Shown here one piece after another: positions 56,991 to 64,000 of a stretch of DNA of 64,000 nucleotides. The notes under the pieces are model-generated. The model was not told where the DNA came from and ran no database searches. It saw only the letters and a list, made by a program, of their open reading frames with translations. The translations under genes were made by a program, and so were the position numbers. Numbering within the stretch: the first letter of the stretch is position 1; each line of letters opens with the position of its first letter. Origin of the DNA: Sphingomonas sp. CROZ-RG-20F-R02-07 (GTDB taxonomy: Bacteria; Pseudomonadota; Alphaproteobacteria; Sphingomonadales; Sphingomonadaceae); NCBI RefSeq assembly GCF_022662335.1, contig NZ_JAKNQJ010000001.1:682001-746000 (forward strand), written 5' to 3'.

Positions 56991-59078
56991 ATGACCGATT
57001 TCACCCCCGCTTCGCTCAACCCCGGCAATGGCGGCGAGACGCACCAGCGCAACGACGACGAGCATCCCGTGCTGACGACCAACCACGGCACGCCGATCGC
57101 CGACAATCAGAACCAGCTGAAGGCCGGCGACCGCGGCCCCGTCCTGCTCGAGGACGAGATCTACCGCGAGAAGATCAACCATTTCGATCACGAGCGTATC
57201 CCCGAGCGTATCGTCCACGCGCGCGGTTCGGCCGCGCACGGCTATTTCGAATGTACCGAGAGCCTTGCCGACATCACCTGCGCGGACCTGTTCCAGAAGA
57301 AGGGGCAGCGCACCGAGGTGTTCACGCGCTTCTCGACGGTGGCGGGCGGCGCCGGATCGATCGACACCCCGCGCGACGTGCGCGGCTTCGCCGTGAAATT
57401 CTACACCCGCGAGGGCAATTGGGATTTGGTCGGCAACAACATCCCTGTGTTTTTCATCCAGGACGCGATCAAATTCCCGGACCTGATCCACGCCGCCAAG
57501 ATGGAGGCGGATCGCGGCTATCCGCAGGCGGCGACCGCGCATGATACCTTCTGGGACTTCATCTCGCTGATGCCCGAATCGACGCACATGATCATGTGGG
57601 CGATGTCGGACCGCACGCTGCCGCGCACCTTCGCGAACATGGAAGGTTTCGGCGTCCATACCTTCCGCCTCGTCAACAAGGCGGGCAAGTCGACCTTCGT
57701 GAAGTTTCATTGGAAACCCAAGGCGGGCCTGGCCTCGACGATCTGGGACGAGACAGTAAAGATCGCCGGTGCCGATCCCGATTTCCAGCGCCGCGACCTG
57801 TTCGAGCGGATCGAGCGTGGTGACTATCCCGAGTGGGAGCTGGGCCTGCAGCTCTTCGACGAGGATTTCGCCAACAGCCAGCCTTATGACGTGCTCGACG
57901 CCACGAAGATCATCCCCGAAGAGGTGCTGCCCGTCCGCATCGTCGGCAAGATGGTGCTCGATCGGTATCCCGACAACTTCTTCGCCGAGACCGAGCAGGC
58001 CGCGTTCGTGCCGAGCCATGTCGTGCCCGGTATCGGCTTCTCCAACGATCCGCTGCTGCAGGGCCGCCTGTTCAGCTATACCGACACGCAGCTTTCGCGG
58101 CTCGGCTCGGTGAACTTCCACCAGTTGCCGATCAACGCCGCCAAGGCCACCGCGAGCGGCAGCCCCTATTCTAACCAGCAGCGCGACGGCCATATGCAAA
58201 TGGGCGTGCCCAAGGGCCGCGCCAATTACGAGCCGAACAGCCTGGCCAAGGCGGGCGAGCCCGGCGGGTTCCGCGAGGATCCGGACAACGGCTACAAGAC
58301 CTTCCCGTCCGAGGAACAGGGTCAGAAGCTGCGCATCCGCCCCGAGAGCTTCGCCGACCATTACAGCCAGGCGCGGCTGTTCTTCCGCTCGATGGACCCG
58401 GCCGAGCAGGCGCATATCGCGTCGGCGCTTGTGTTCGAGCTGAGCAAGGTGTCGCTCGATCATGTCCGTCTGCAGATGATGGCCAATCTGCGCAACGTGG
58501 ACGAAGGTCTCGCCACCCGCGTCGCCGATGGTCTGGCGATGGACCTGCCCGAGGCGTCGCCGACCGCGGCGCCGGTGATCGACATGGATCCCTCGCCTGC
58601 GCTGCGCATCATCCGCGGCCCGCTCGAGATGCACAGCCTGGAGGGCAAGACGGTCGGCATCCTGATCGCCGACGGTACCGATGCGGCGGCGTTGAACGCG
58701 GTGACGAGCGCGATCGCGGCGGCCAAGGGCCATGCCAAGATCATCGCGCCCAAGGTCGGCAAGGTGCCGCTGTCGGACGGCAGCGCGGTCGCCGCGGATG
58801 CCCAGCTCTTCGGCCAGCCCTCGCCCACTGTCGATGCCTGCGCGGTCATCCTGTCGGCCGAGGCGTGCGCGAAGCTCGTCAAGGAAGGCGCGGCGGTACA
58901 GTGGGTGATGGATGGCTTCGGCCACCTGAAGGCGATCGGCGCCAATGCCGACGCCCAGCCGCTGCTCGATAAGGCAGGCGTGGAGCCCGACGAAGGCGTC
59001 ACCGATCTCGATGGCTTCGTGGAGGCGGCCAAGAAGCGTTACTGGGACCGCGAGCCGAAGGTCCGCACGCTGGCGTAA
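56991..59078 (+). CDS. katE: large-subunit catalase (HPII type)
   Basis: A protein of 695 residues. The heme-catalase core (about 35-530) has the catalytic His in [15 protein letters not shown] near residue 73, Asn in [16 protein letters not shown] near 147, and the proximal Tyr in [14 protein letters not shown] near 363. The C-terminal 150 residues are a glutamine-amidotransferase-like (DJ-1/PfpI) domain as in E. coli KatE. It removes hydrogen peroxide in stationary phase or stress. GGAG lies upstream of the ATG. It closes the SRPBCC-ADH-SDR-DUF4142-katE unit. Confidence 0.96.
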   Translation: MTDFTPASLNPGNGGETHQRNDDEHPVLTTNHGTPIADNQNQLKAGDRGPVLLEDEIYREKINHFDHERIPERIVHARGSAAHGYFECTESLADITCADLFQKKGQRTEVFTRFSTVAGGAGSIDTPRDVRGFAVKFYTREGNWDLVGNNIPVFFIQDAIKFPDLIHAAKMEADRGYPQAATAHDTFWDFISLMPESTHMIMWAMSDRTLPRTFANMEGFGVHTFRLVNKAGKSTFVKFHWKPKAGLASTIWDETVKIAGADPDFQRRDLFERIERGDYPEWELGLQLFDEDFANSQPYDVLDATKIIPEEVLPVRIVGKMVLDRYPDNFFAETEQAAFVPSHVVPGIGFSNDPLLQGRLFSYTDTQLSRLGSVNFHQLPINAAKATASGSPYSNQQRDGHMQMGVPKGRANYEPNSLAKAGEPGGFREDPDNGYKTFPSEEQGQKLRIRPESFADHYSQARLFFRSMDPAEQAHIASALVFELSKVSLDHVRLQMMANLRNVDEGLATRVADGLAMDLPEASPTAAPVIDMDPSPALRIIRGPLEMHSLEGKTVGILIADGTDAAALNAVTSAIAAAKGHAKIIAPKVGKVPLSDGSAVAADAQLFGQPSPTVDACAVILSAEACAKLVKEGAAVQWVMDGFGHLKAIGANADAQPLLDKAGVEPDEGVTDLDGFVEAAKKRYWDREPKVRTLA

Positions 59079-59088
59079 AAGCCACCTG

Positions 59089-59186
59089 TTCCCCGGCGGA
59101 GGCCGGGGCCCAGGTGTGGGGCGCTGATGGCGGGATACGCTCCGCCACCCCGGCCTTCTCGACTGGGCCCCGGCTCCGCTGGGGAA
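59089..59186. repeat. inverted pair of palindromic repeats (type 2)
   Basis: The left arm (59089-59113, TTCCCCGGCGGAGGCCGGGG...) and right arm (59163-59186, ...CCGGCTCCGCTGGGGAA) are inverted copies with a mismatch and one gap, separated by 49 bases. They occupy the gap between the katE end and the convergent helical membrane protein gene and may also act as a terminator. Sequence differs from the type 1 repeats. Confidence 0.8.
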
Positions 59187-59194
59187 CGACTATG

Positions 59195-59671
59195 TCAGGC
59201 CTCCAGCTTGCCCTGTTCCGCCATCGCCATCGCGGTGCGGTAGCAATCGTCGATATGACGGTTGCCGATCAGCTTCATCGCGCCGAAGCCGATACCCGCC
59301 GCCAGCGCCGATCCCAGCAGCGGCACATATTTCGCCGCCGAACCGGCCGCCAGCCGGATACCGACCCGCTTCAGCAGCCGGACCACGATCTCGCGCGAAA
59401 TCGTCTTTCCGATCACGCTGTTGCCGAGTGTCGAGGCGAACACGAGAACCTTCTGCGCGTTCTGCGGATCGAGCTTCGCCACATGGGCGTGATCGAGTCC
59501 GAAACGCTCGCTGATCTTGGGCAGCAAGGTCGTCAGGATGCCGATATCGGCGACCATGTCCGCGCCCGGCACCGGCACCACCGACGCGCCCGCTGCCATC
59601 AGCGCACGGCGCGTGACCATACGGCGGCAATCGTCGCGGATGCGGTTCAGTCTCTCGGTCGGGGTTTCCAT
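59195..59671 (-). CDS. small helical membrane-associated protein, DUF697-like
   Basis: A protein of 158 residues with a charged N-terminus ([19 protein letters not shown]), then hydrophobic segments ([26 protein letters not shown] near 30-55, [21 protein letters not shown] near 115-135). The Gly/Ala-rich pattern recalls DUF697/YcjF-type proteins; family membership is not certain. ATG 59671 has GGAGAGACGC before it; ATG 59683 is an alternative. It sits between katE and cysD, with no clear partner. Confidence 0.65.
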   Translation of the reverse strand: METPTERLNRIRDDCRRMVTRRALMAAGASVVPVPGADMVADIGILTTLLPKISERFGLDHAHVAKLDPQNAQKVLVFASTLGNSVIGKTISREIVVRLLKRVGIRLAAGSAAKYVPLLGSALAAGIGFGAMKLIGNRHIDDCYRTAMAMAEQGKLEA

Positions 59672-59767
59672 GCGTCTCTCCATTGCGGTGGGTCGGTCTA
59701 TGCGGCTTGGCGGCGAAAAAGAAATGCTGCTCCCCATCGGCCGCCGCATCATGGCAAGACGCGCGGC

Positions 59768-60673
59768 ATGCCCACCGCGATCCTCACCCATCTTCAGCGC
59801 CTCGAAGCCGAATCAATCCACATCCTGCGCGAGGTCGTCGCCGAGGCGGAACGACCGGTGATGCTCTATTCGGTGGGCAAGGATTCGGCGGTGATGCTGC
59901 ATCTCGCGCGCAAGGCCTTCTACCCCGCGCCGCCGCCCTTCCCACTGCTTCATGTCGATACGACGTGGAAGTTCCGCGCGATGTACGATCTGCGCGACCG
60001 GATGGCGGCGGATGCCGGGATGGAGCTGCTCGTCCACCGCAATCCCGATGCGCTCGCTCGCGGGATCAACCCGTTCGACCATGGCGCGCTCCACACCGAT
60101 CTGTGGAAGACCGAGGGGCTGAAACAGGCGCTCGACCTGCACGGCTTCGATGCGGCGTTCGGCGGCGCGCGACGCGACGAGGAGAAGGCCCGCGCCAAGG
60201 AACGGATCTTCTCGTTCCGCTCGGCCAACCACCGTTGGGATCCCAAAAACCAGCGTCCCGAGCTCTGGCATCTCTACAATGCGCGCAAGGCGAAGGGCGA
60301 GAGCATCCGCGTCTTCCCGATCTCGAACTGGACGGAGCTGGACGTCTGGCAATATATCCAGGCCGAGGCGATCCCGATCGTCCCGCTCTATTTCGCCGCC
60401 CCCCGCCCGACCGTCGAACGCGACGGCATGCTACTGATGGTAGACGACGACCGCTTCCGCCTCGAACCCGGCGAGGTGCCCGTCGAACGTTCGATCCGCT
60501 TCCGCACGCTCGGCTGCTATCCGCTGACCGGTGCGGTGGAGAGCGAGGCGACGACGCTGTCGCAGGTGATCCAGGAAATGCTGCTGACCACCACGTCCGA
60601 GCGCCAGGGCCGCGCCATCGACCGGGATCAGGCGGCGAGCATGGAGAAGAAGAAGCAGGAGGGGTATTTCTGA
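59768..60673 (+). CDS. cysD: sulfate adenylyltransferase subunit 2
   Basis: A protein of 301 residues of the PP-loop ATPase family. The pyrophosphate loop is [16 protein letters not shown] near residue 32, with [20 protein letters not shown] near 130 and [13 protein letters not shown] near 185. With CysN it makes adenylyl sulfate from ATP and sulfate. The stop overlaps the cysNC start (TGATG). Confidence 0.96.
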   Translation: MPTAILTHLQRLEAESIHILREVVAEAERPVMLYSVGKDSAVMLHLARKAFYPAPPPFPLLHVDTTWKFRAMYDLRDRMAADAGMELLVHRNPDALARGINPFDHGALHTDLWKTEGLKQALDLHGFDAAFGGARRDEEKARAKERIFSFRSANHRWDPKNQRPELWHLYNARKAKGESIRVFPISNWTELDVWQYIQAEAIPIVPLYFAAPRPTVERDGMLLMVDDDRFRLEPGEVPVERSIRFRTLGCYPLTGAVESEATTLSQVIQEMLLTTTSERQGRAIDRDQAASMEKKKQEGYF

Positions 60674-62574
60674 TGGACCAGGATTACCGCCCCGACGCGC
60701 AGATCGCGTCCGACATCGACGGCTATCTCGCCGCGCACCGCGACAAGGCGCTACTCCGCTTCATAACCTGCGGATCGGTGGACGACGGCAAGTCCACGCT
60801 GATCGGCCGGCTGCTCTACGATTCCAAGACGATCTTCGCCGATCAGCTCGCCGATCTGGAGCGCGATAGCCGCCGGATGGGGACGCAGGGGCAGGCGATC
60901 GACTTCGCCTTGCTGGTCGACGGGCTAGCGGCCGAGCGCGAACAGGGCATCACGATCGACGTGGCGTACCGATTCTTCGCGACGCCCGCGCGCAAGTTCA
61001 TCATCGCCGACACGCCGGGCCACGAACAATATACCCGCAACATGGTGACCGCGGCCTCTACCGCCGATCTGGCGGTGATCCTGGTGGATGCGCGCAAGGG
61101 CGTGCTGACCCAGACGCGGCGGCATGGCTATCTCGCGCATCTGCTCGGCATCCGGCGCTTCGTGCTCACGGTGAACAAGATGGACCTGATCGGCTACGAC
61201 CAGGTTCGCTATGACGCGATCGTGGCCGAGTTCGCCGCCTTTGCCGAAAGCGTGGGGCTCGCCGGCTTCACCCCTATCCCGATCTCGGGCTTCGCGGGCG
61301 ACAACATCGCCGCGCCGAGCGCGAACACGCCGTGGTATGCCGGCCCCGCGCTGCTGGCGCATCTGGAGACGGTGACGCTGGAGGACGAGACCGAGGGGCG
61401 GCCGTTCCGCATGCCCGTCCAATGGGTGTCGCGCCCCGATCTCGACTTCCGCGGGTTCGCCGGGCTCGTCGCCGAAGGGCGGATCGCGCCGGGCGACTCC
61501 ATTCGCGTGCTGCCATCGGGCAAGACGTCGCAGGTCGCGCGGATCGTGACGATGGACGGCGATCTGCCGCACGCGGTTGCCGGCCAGTCGGTGACGCTGA
61601 CGCTCGCCGACGAAATCGATTGCTCGCGCGGCGACGTGATCGCGGCCGCTGGCGATCCGCCGCAGGTGGCCGACCAGTTCGAAGCGACGATCGTCTGGAT
61701 GGCGGACGAGCCGCTGCTGCCCGGGCGCGCCTATGCGATGAAGCTGGCGACGCAGACCGTCTCCGCGACGCTTCAGCCGCCCAAATACCAGGTCAACGTC
61801 AACACGCTCGAACATCTGGCGACGAAGACGCTCGACCTGAACGCGATCGGCGTGGCGACGCTCAGCACCGATCGCCCGATCGTGTTCGCGCCCTATGGCG
61901 AAAGCCGCGCGCTGGGCGGCTTCATTCTCATCGACCGCATCACCAACGCGACGGTGGCGGCGGGGATGCTCAACTTCTCGCTGCGCCGCGCGCAGAACGT
62001 CCATTGGCAGGCGACCGACATCGGCCGTGCGCACCATGCCGCGCTGAAGAACCAGCGCCCCGCGGTGCTGTGGCTGACCGGCCTGTCGGGTGCGGGCAAG
62101 TCGACCATCGCGAACCTGGTCGAGAAGCGCCTCGCGCTGATGAACCGCCACACCTTCCTGCTCGACGGCGACAATGTTCGGCACGGCCTCAACCGCGATC
62201 TGGGCTTCACCGACGCCGACCGGATCGAGAATATCCGTCGCGTCGGCGAGGTCGCACGGCTGATGACCGATGCCGGGCTGATCGTCGTCACCGCCTTCAT
62301 CTCGCCGTTCCGCGCCGAACGGCAGATGGTGCGCGAGATGATGGCGCCGGGCGAGTTTCTCGAGATTTTCATCGACACGCCGCTGGAAGATGCCGAGGCG
62401 CGCGACGTGAAGGGCCTCTATGCGAAGGCGCGCGCCGGGCGACTGCGCAACTTCACGGGGATCGACAGCCCCTATGAGGTGCCCGAAGCGCCCGAGCTGC
62501 GGATCGACACGCGAACGACCAGCCCGGAGGCCGCGGCGCAGCAGATCGTGGAGGCGCTGCTCGGGCTCGGCTGA
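60673..62574 (+). CDS. cysNC: bifunctional sulfate adenylyltransferase subunit 1 / adenylylsulfate kinase
   Basis: A protein of 633 residues. The N-terminal GTPase (about 1-450): P-loop [13 protein letters not shown] near residue 34, [12 protein letters not shown] near 113, [10 protein letters not shown] near 168, followed by elongation-factor-like beta domains. The C-terminal APS kinase (about 455-633): [15 protein letters not shown] near 472, [16 protein letters not shown] near 500, [16 protein letters not shown] near 530. The fusion does the GTP-driven APS synthesis and phosphorylation to PAPS. It fits with the CysQ-like PAP phosphatase at 22.5 kb and cysK at 4.9 kb. Confidence 0.96.
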   Translation: MDQDYRPDAQIASDIDGYLAAHRDKALLRFITCGSVDDGKSTLIGRLLYDSKTIFADQLADLERDSRRMGTQGQAIDFALLVDGLAAEREQGITIDVAYRFFATPARKFIIADTPGHEQYTRNMVTAASTADLAVILVDARKGVLTQTRRHGYLAHLLGIRRFVLTVNKMDLIGYDQVRYDAIVAEFAAFAESVGLAGFTPIPISGFAGDNIAAPSANTPWYAGPALLAHLETVTLEDETEGRPFRMPVQWVSRPDLDFRGFAGLVAEGRIAPGDSIRVLPSGKTSQVARIVTMDGDLPHAVAGQSVTLTLADEIDCSRGDVIAAAGDPPQVADQFEATIVWMADEPLLPGRAYAMKLATQTVSATLQPPKYQVNVNTLEHLATKTLDLNAIGVATLSTDRPIVFAPYGESRALGGFILIDRITNATVAAGMLNFSLRRAQNVHWQATDIGRAHHAALKNQRPAVLWLTGLSGAGKSTIANLVEKRLALMNRHTFLLDGDNVRHGLNRDLGFTDADRIENIRRVGEVARLMTDAGLIVVTAFISPFRAERQMVREMMAPGEFLEIFIDTPLEDAEARDVKGLYAKARAGRLRNFTGIDSPYEVPEAPELRIDTRTTSPEAAAQQIVEALLGLG

Positions 62575-62591
62575 TGTGCTAGGCGCAACGA

Positions 62592-63755
62592 ATGACCGCT
62601 CCCCTTCCCCTCGCCGGCCTCCGCGTCCTCGAACTCGCGCGCATCCTGGCCGGACCCTGGGCGGGGCAGTTGCTCGCCGATCTGGGGGCCGACGTCGTCA
62701 AGGTCGAGCGCCCCGGCGAGGGCGACGACACCCGCCATTGGGGTCCGCCCTTCCTGAGCGCCGCGGACGGGACCGATCTGGGCGCGGCATATTATCATAG
62801 CTGCAACCGCGGCAAGCGATCCGTCGCGATCGATCTGGCGACCGACGCGGGGCAGGCTGAGGTGCGCGCGCTGGCCGACGAAGCGGATGTGGTGATCGAG
62901 AATTACAAGGTCGGCGGCCTTGTCAAATACGGCCTAGACGCCGCGGCGCTCACCGCGCGCAACTCGCGGCTGGTCTATTGTTCGGTCACGGGATTTGGCC
63001 AGACCGGCCCCTATGCGCCGCGCGCCGGCTACGACTTTATCGTGCAGGGCATGGGCGGGATGATGTCGATCACGGGCGAGCCCGACGGGCCGCCGCAGAA
63101 GACCGGCGTCGCCTATGCCGATCTGTTCACCGGCGTCTATGCGGTCGTCGCGATCATGGCGGCGATCGAGCGGCGCCACGCGACCGGCCGGGGCGGCATT
63201 ATCGACATGGCGCTGCTCGACACGCAGGTGGGCGCGCTCGGCAACCAAGCGCTGAACTGGATGGCAAGCGGCGTGGTGCCGGGCCGGATGGGCAACGGTC
63301 ATGCGAACCTCGCGCCCTATCAGAGCTTCCCGACCGCGGACGGCGACCTGATCGTGGCGGTGGGCAACGACCGCCAGTTCGCCAGGCTATGCGACGTGCT
63401 GGGCATACCCGACCTCGCCGCCGACCCGCGCTTCGCCACCAACCCCGCGCGCGTGACGAACCGCGCGACGCTGCTGCCGCTGGTGACCGCGCGCACCGTG
63501 CTGGCGACCAGCGCCGCCCTGCTCGCCGCGCTGGAGGCGGCGGGGGTGCCGGTGGGGCCGGTCAACCGGATCGATCAGGTGTTCGCCGATCCGCAGGTCC
63601 GCGCGCGGGCGATGGCGCTCTCCCTGCCCGAAAAGGCCGGCGGCACGCTGCCCGGGCTCGCGCCGCCGATCGTGATCGACGGCGAACGGATGGGATCGGG
63701 CCGCCCCTCGCCACGCCTGGGCGAGCATGCCGGCGCGGTCTGGCTGCCGCGCTAG
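62592..63755 (+). CDS. CaiB/BaiF family CoA transferase
   Basis: A protein of 387 residues, class III CoA transferase. The N-terminus GLRVLELARILAGPWAGQLLADLGADVVKVE is the family signature in two parts; the catalytic Asp is in KTGVAYADLFTGVYAV near residue 170. The central insert and C-terminal interlocked helix are intact. It moves CoA between carboxylic acids; the acid is unknown. It is 17 bp after cysNC but functionally unrelated. A type 1 REP pair follows. Confidence 0.92.
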   Translation: MTAPLPLAGLRVLELARILAGPWAGQLLADLGADVVKVERPGEGDDTRHWGPPFLSAADGTDLGAAYYHSCNRGKRSVAIDLATDAGQAEVRALADEADVVIENYKVGGLVKYGLDAAALTARNSRLVYCSVTGFGQTGPYAPRAGYDFIVQGMGGMMSITGEPDGPPQKTGVAYADLFTGVYAVVAIMAAIERRHATGRGGIIDMALLDTQVGALGNQALNWMASGVVPGRMGNGHANLAPYQSFPTADGDLIVAVGNDRQFARLCDVLGIPDLAADPRFATNPARVTNRATLLPLVTARTVLATSAALLAALEAAGVPVGPVNRIDQVFADPQVRARAMALSLPEKAGGTLPGLAPPIVIDGERMGSGRPSPRLGEHAGAVWLPR

Positions 63756-63784
63756 GGATCTTTCAGGCCGAATTACCCCTCGCC

Positions 63785-63869
63785 ATTCGCCCTGAGCTTG
63801 TCGAAGCGCCTGCGCCGCGAGCAACGGTGCGACTGCAGCGCGCGTGCTTCGACAAGCTCGGCACGAACG
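63785..63869. repeat. inverted pair of REP-like repeats (type 1)
   Basis: The left copy (63785-63809) and right copy (63844-63869) carry the TTGTCGAAG/CTTCGACAAG core in opposite orientation, in the gap between two convergent genes. Confidence 0.8.
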
Positions 63870-63920
63870 AAACTGGGGGAAACTCGCCGGCGTCATCCTG
63901 TGCGAGGTGCCCGCGCCCGA

Positions 63921-64000
63921 TCAATAACCGTTGAGGCGCGCGAAGCGTTCGCGGTGATAGGCGGCGTTGCCCCACATCGTCTCCAGCACCGCCGCGCGCT
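63921..64000 (-). CDS. 3' end of an unidentified gene
   Basis: The frame entering from the right edge ends in ...ETMWGNAAYHRERFARL followed by NGY and a TGA at 63923-63921. Only about 26 codons are present. The C-terminal sequence is not enough to name the family. Confidence 0.6.
   Translation of the reverse strand, partial: RAAVLETMWGNAAYHRERFARLNGY

Overview
This window is a GC-rich, densely packed alphaproteobacterial chromosome segment. Gene content and order point to a sphingomonad, probably Sphingomonas or a close relative. Pointers are an Entner-Doudoroff cluster zwf-pgl-edd-glk-eda, a pdhA-pdhB pair followed by a squalene-synthase-like gene, a large TonB-dependent receptor, arginine-succinyltransferase catabolism genes, and promoter sequences of the alphaproteobacterial general stress response (GGAAC-N16/17-CGTT). 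I see no phage, plasmid, rRNA, tRNA or CRISPR. The genus is inferred; nothing here proves it.

Layout. 1-3.5 kb (leftward): cut EF-hand protein, squalene-synthase-like protein, pdhB, pdhA. 3.6-7.0 kb (rightward): MFS exporter, cysteine synthase and SleB-type hydrolase with overlapping ends. 7.2-10.3 kb (leftward): hisI, lipoprotein, MerR regulator, acyl-CoA dehydrogenase, with a LiuR-like operator. 10.4-12.6 kb (rightward): purF and an SDR. 12.6-16.1 kb (leftward): cyclopropane synthase, photolyase and a histone-deacetylase-like amidohydrolase. 16.2-24.5 kb (rightward): esterase, rppH, outer membrane protein, M20 hydrolase-astA-astB, small membrane protein, CysQ-like phosphatase, radical SAM protein and a 48-residue stress gene. 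24.5-29.7 kb (leftward): acyl-CoA ligase and dnaE. 29.7-30.3 kb: HdeD-type membrane protein behind a stress promoter. 30.3-33.3 kb (leftward): glutathione peroxidase, acetyltransferase, lolD, lolC/E. 33.3-33.7 kb: gene-free gap with a probable small RNA. 33.7-38.4 kb (leftward): TonB receptor, pyrG, secG. 38.6-45.9 kb (rightward): MarR regulator, SH3 protein, argC and the Entner-Doudoroff cluster. 46-50.8 kb (leftward): fabD, an inserted GxxExxY unit, fabG, acpP, fabF, mltG. 51-53.7 kb (rightward): rpsF-rpsR-rplI, then a GntA-like oxygenase with a DUF1989 partner. 53.8-59.1 kb: stress operon ending in a large catalase. 59.1-64 kb: helical membrane protein, cysD-cysNC, CaiB-type CoA transferase and the 3' end of a last gene.

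Most of the window is core metabolism: glucose to pyruvate to acetyl-CoA, fatty acid synthesis, sulfate activation and cysteine synthesis, nucleotide synthesis, replication, translation and envelope upkeep. The less ordinary parts are a small GxxExxY gene enclosed by 27-bp inverted repeats inside the fab operon, at least two exact stress sigma-factor promoters (one driving a tiny unannotated gene), an orphan promoter-terminator pair that looks like an sRNA gene, the GntA-DUF1989 pair, and two families of palindromic intergenic repeats.
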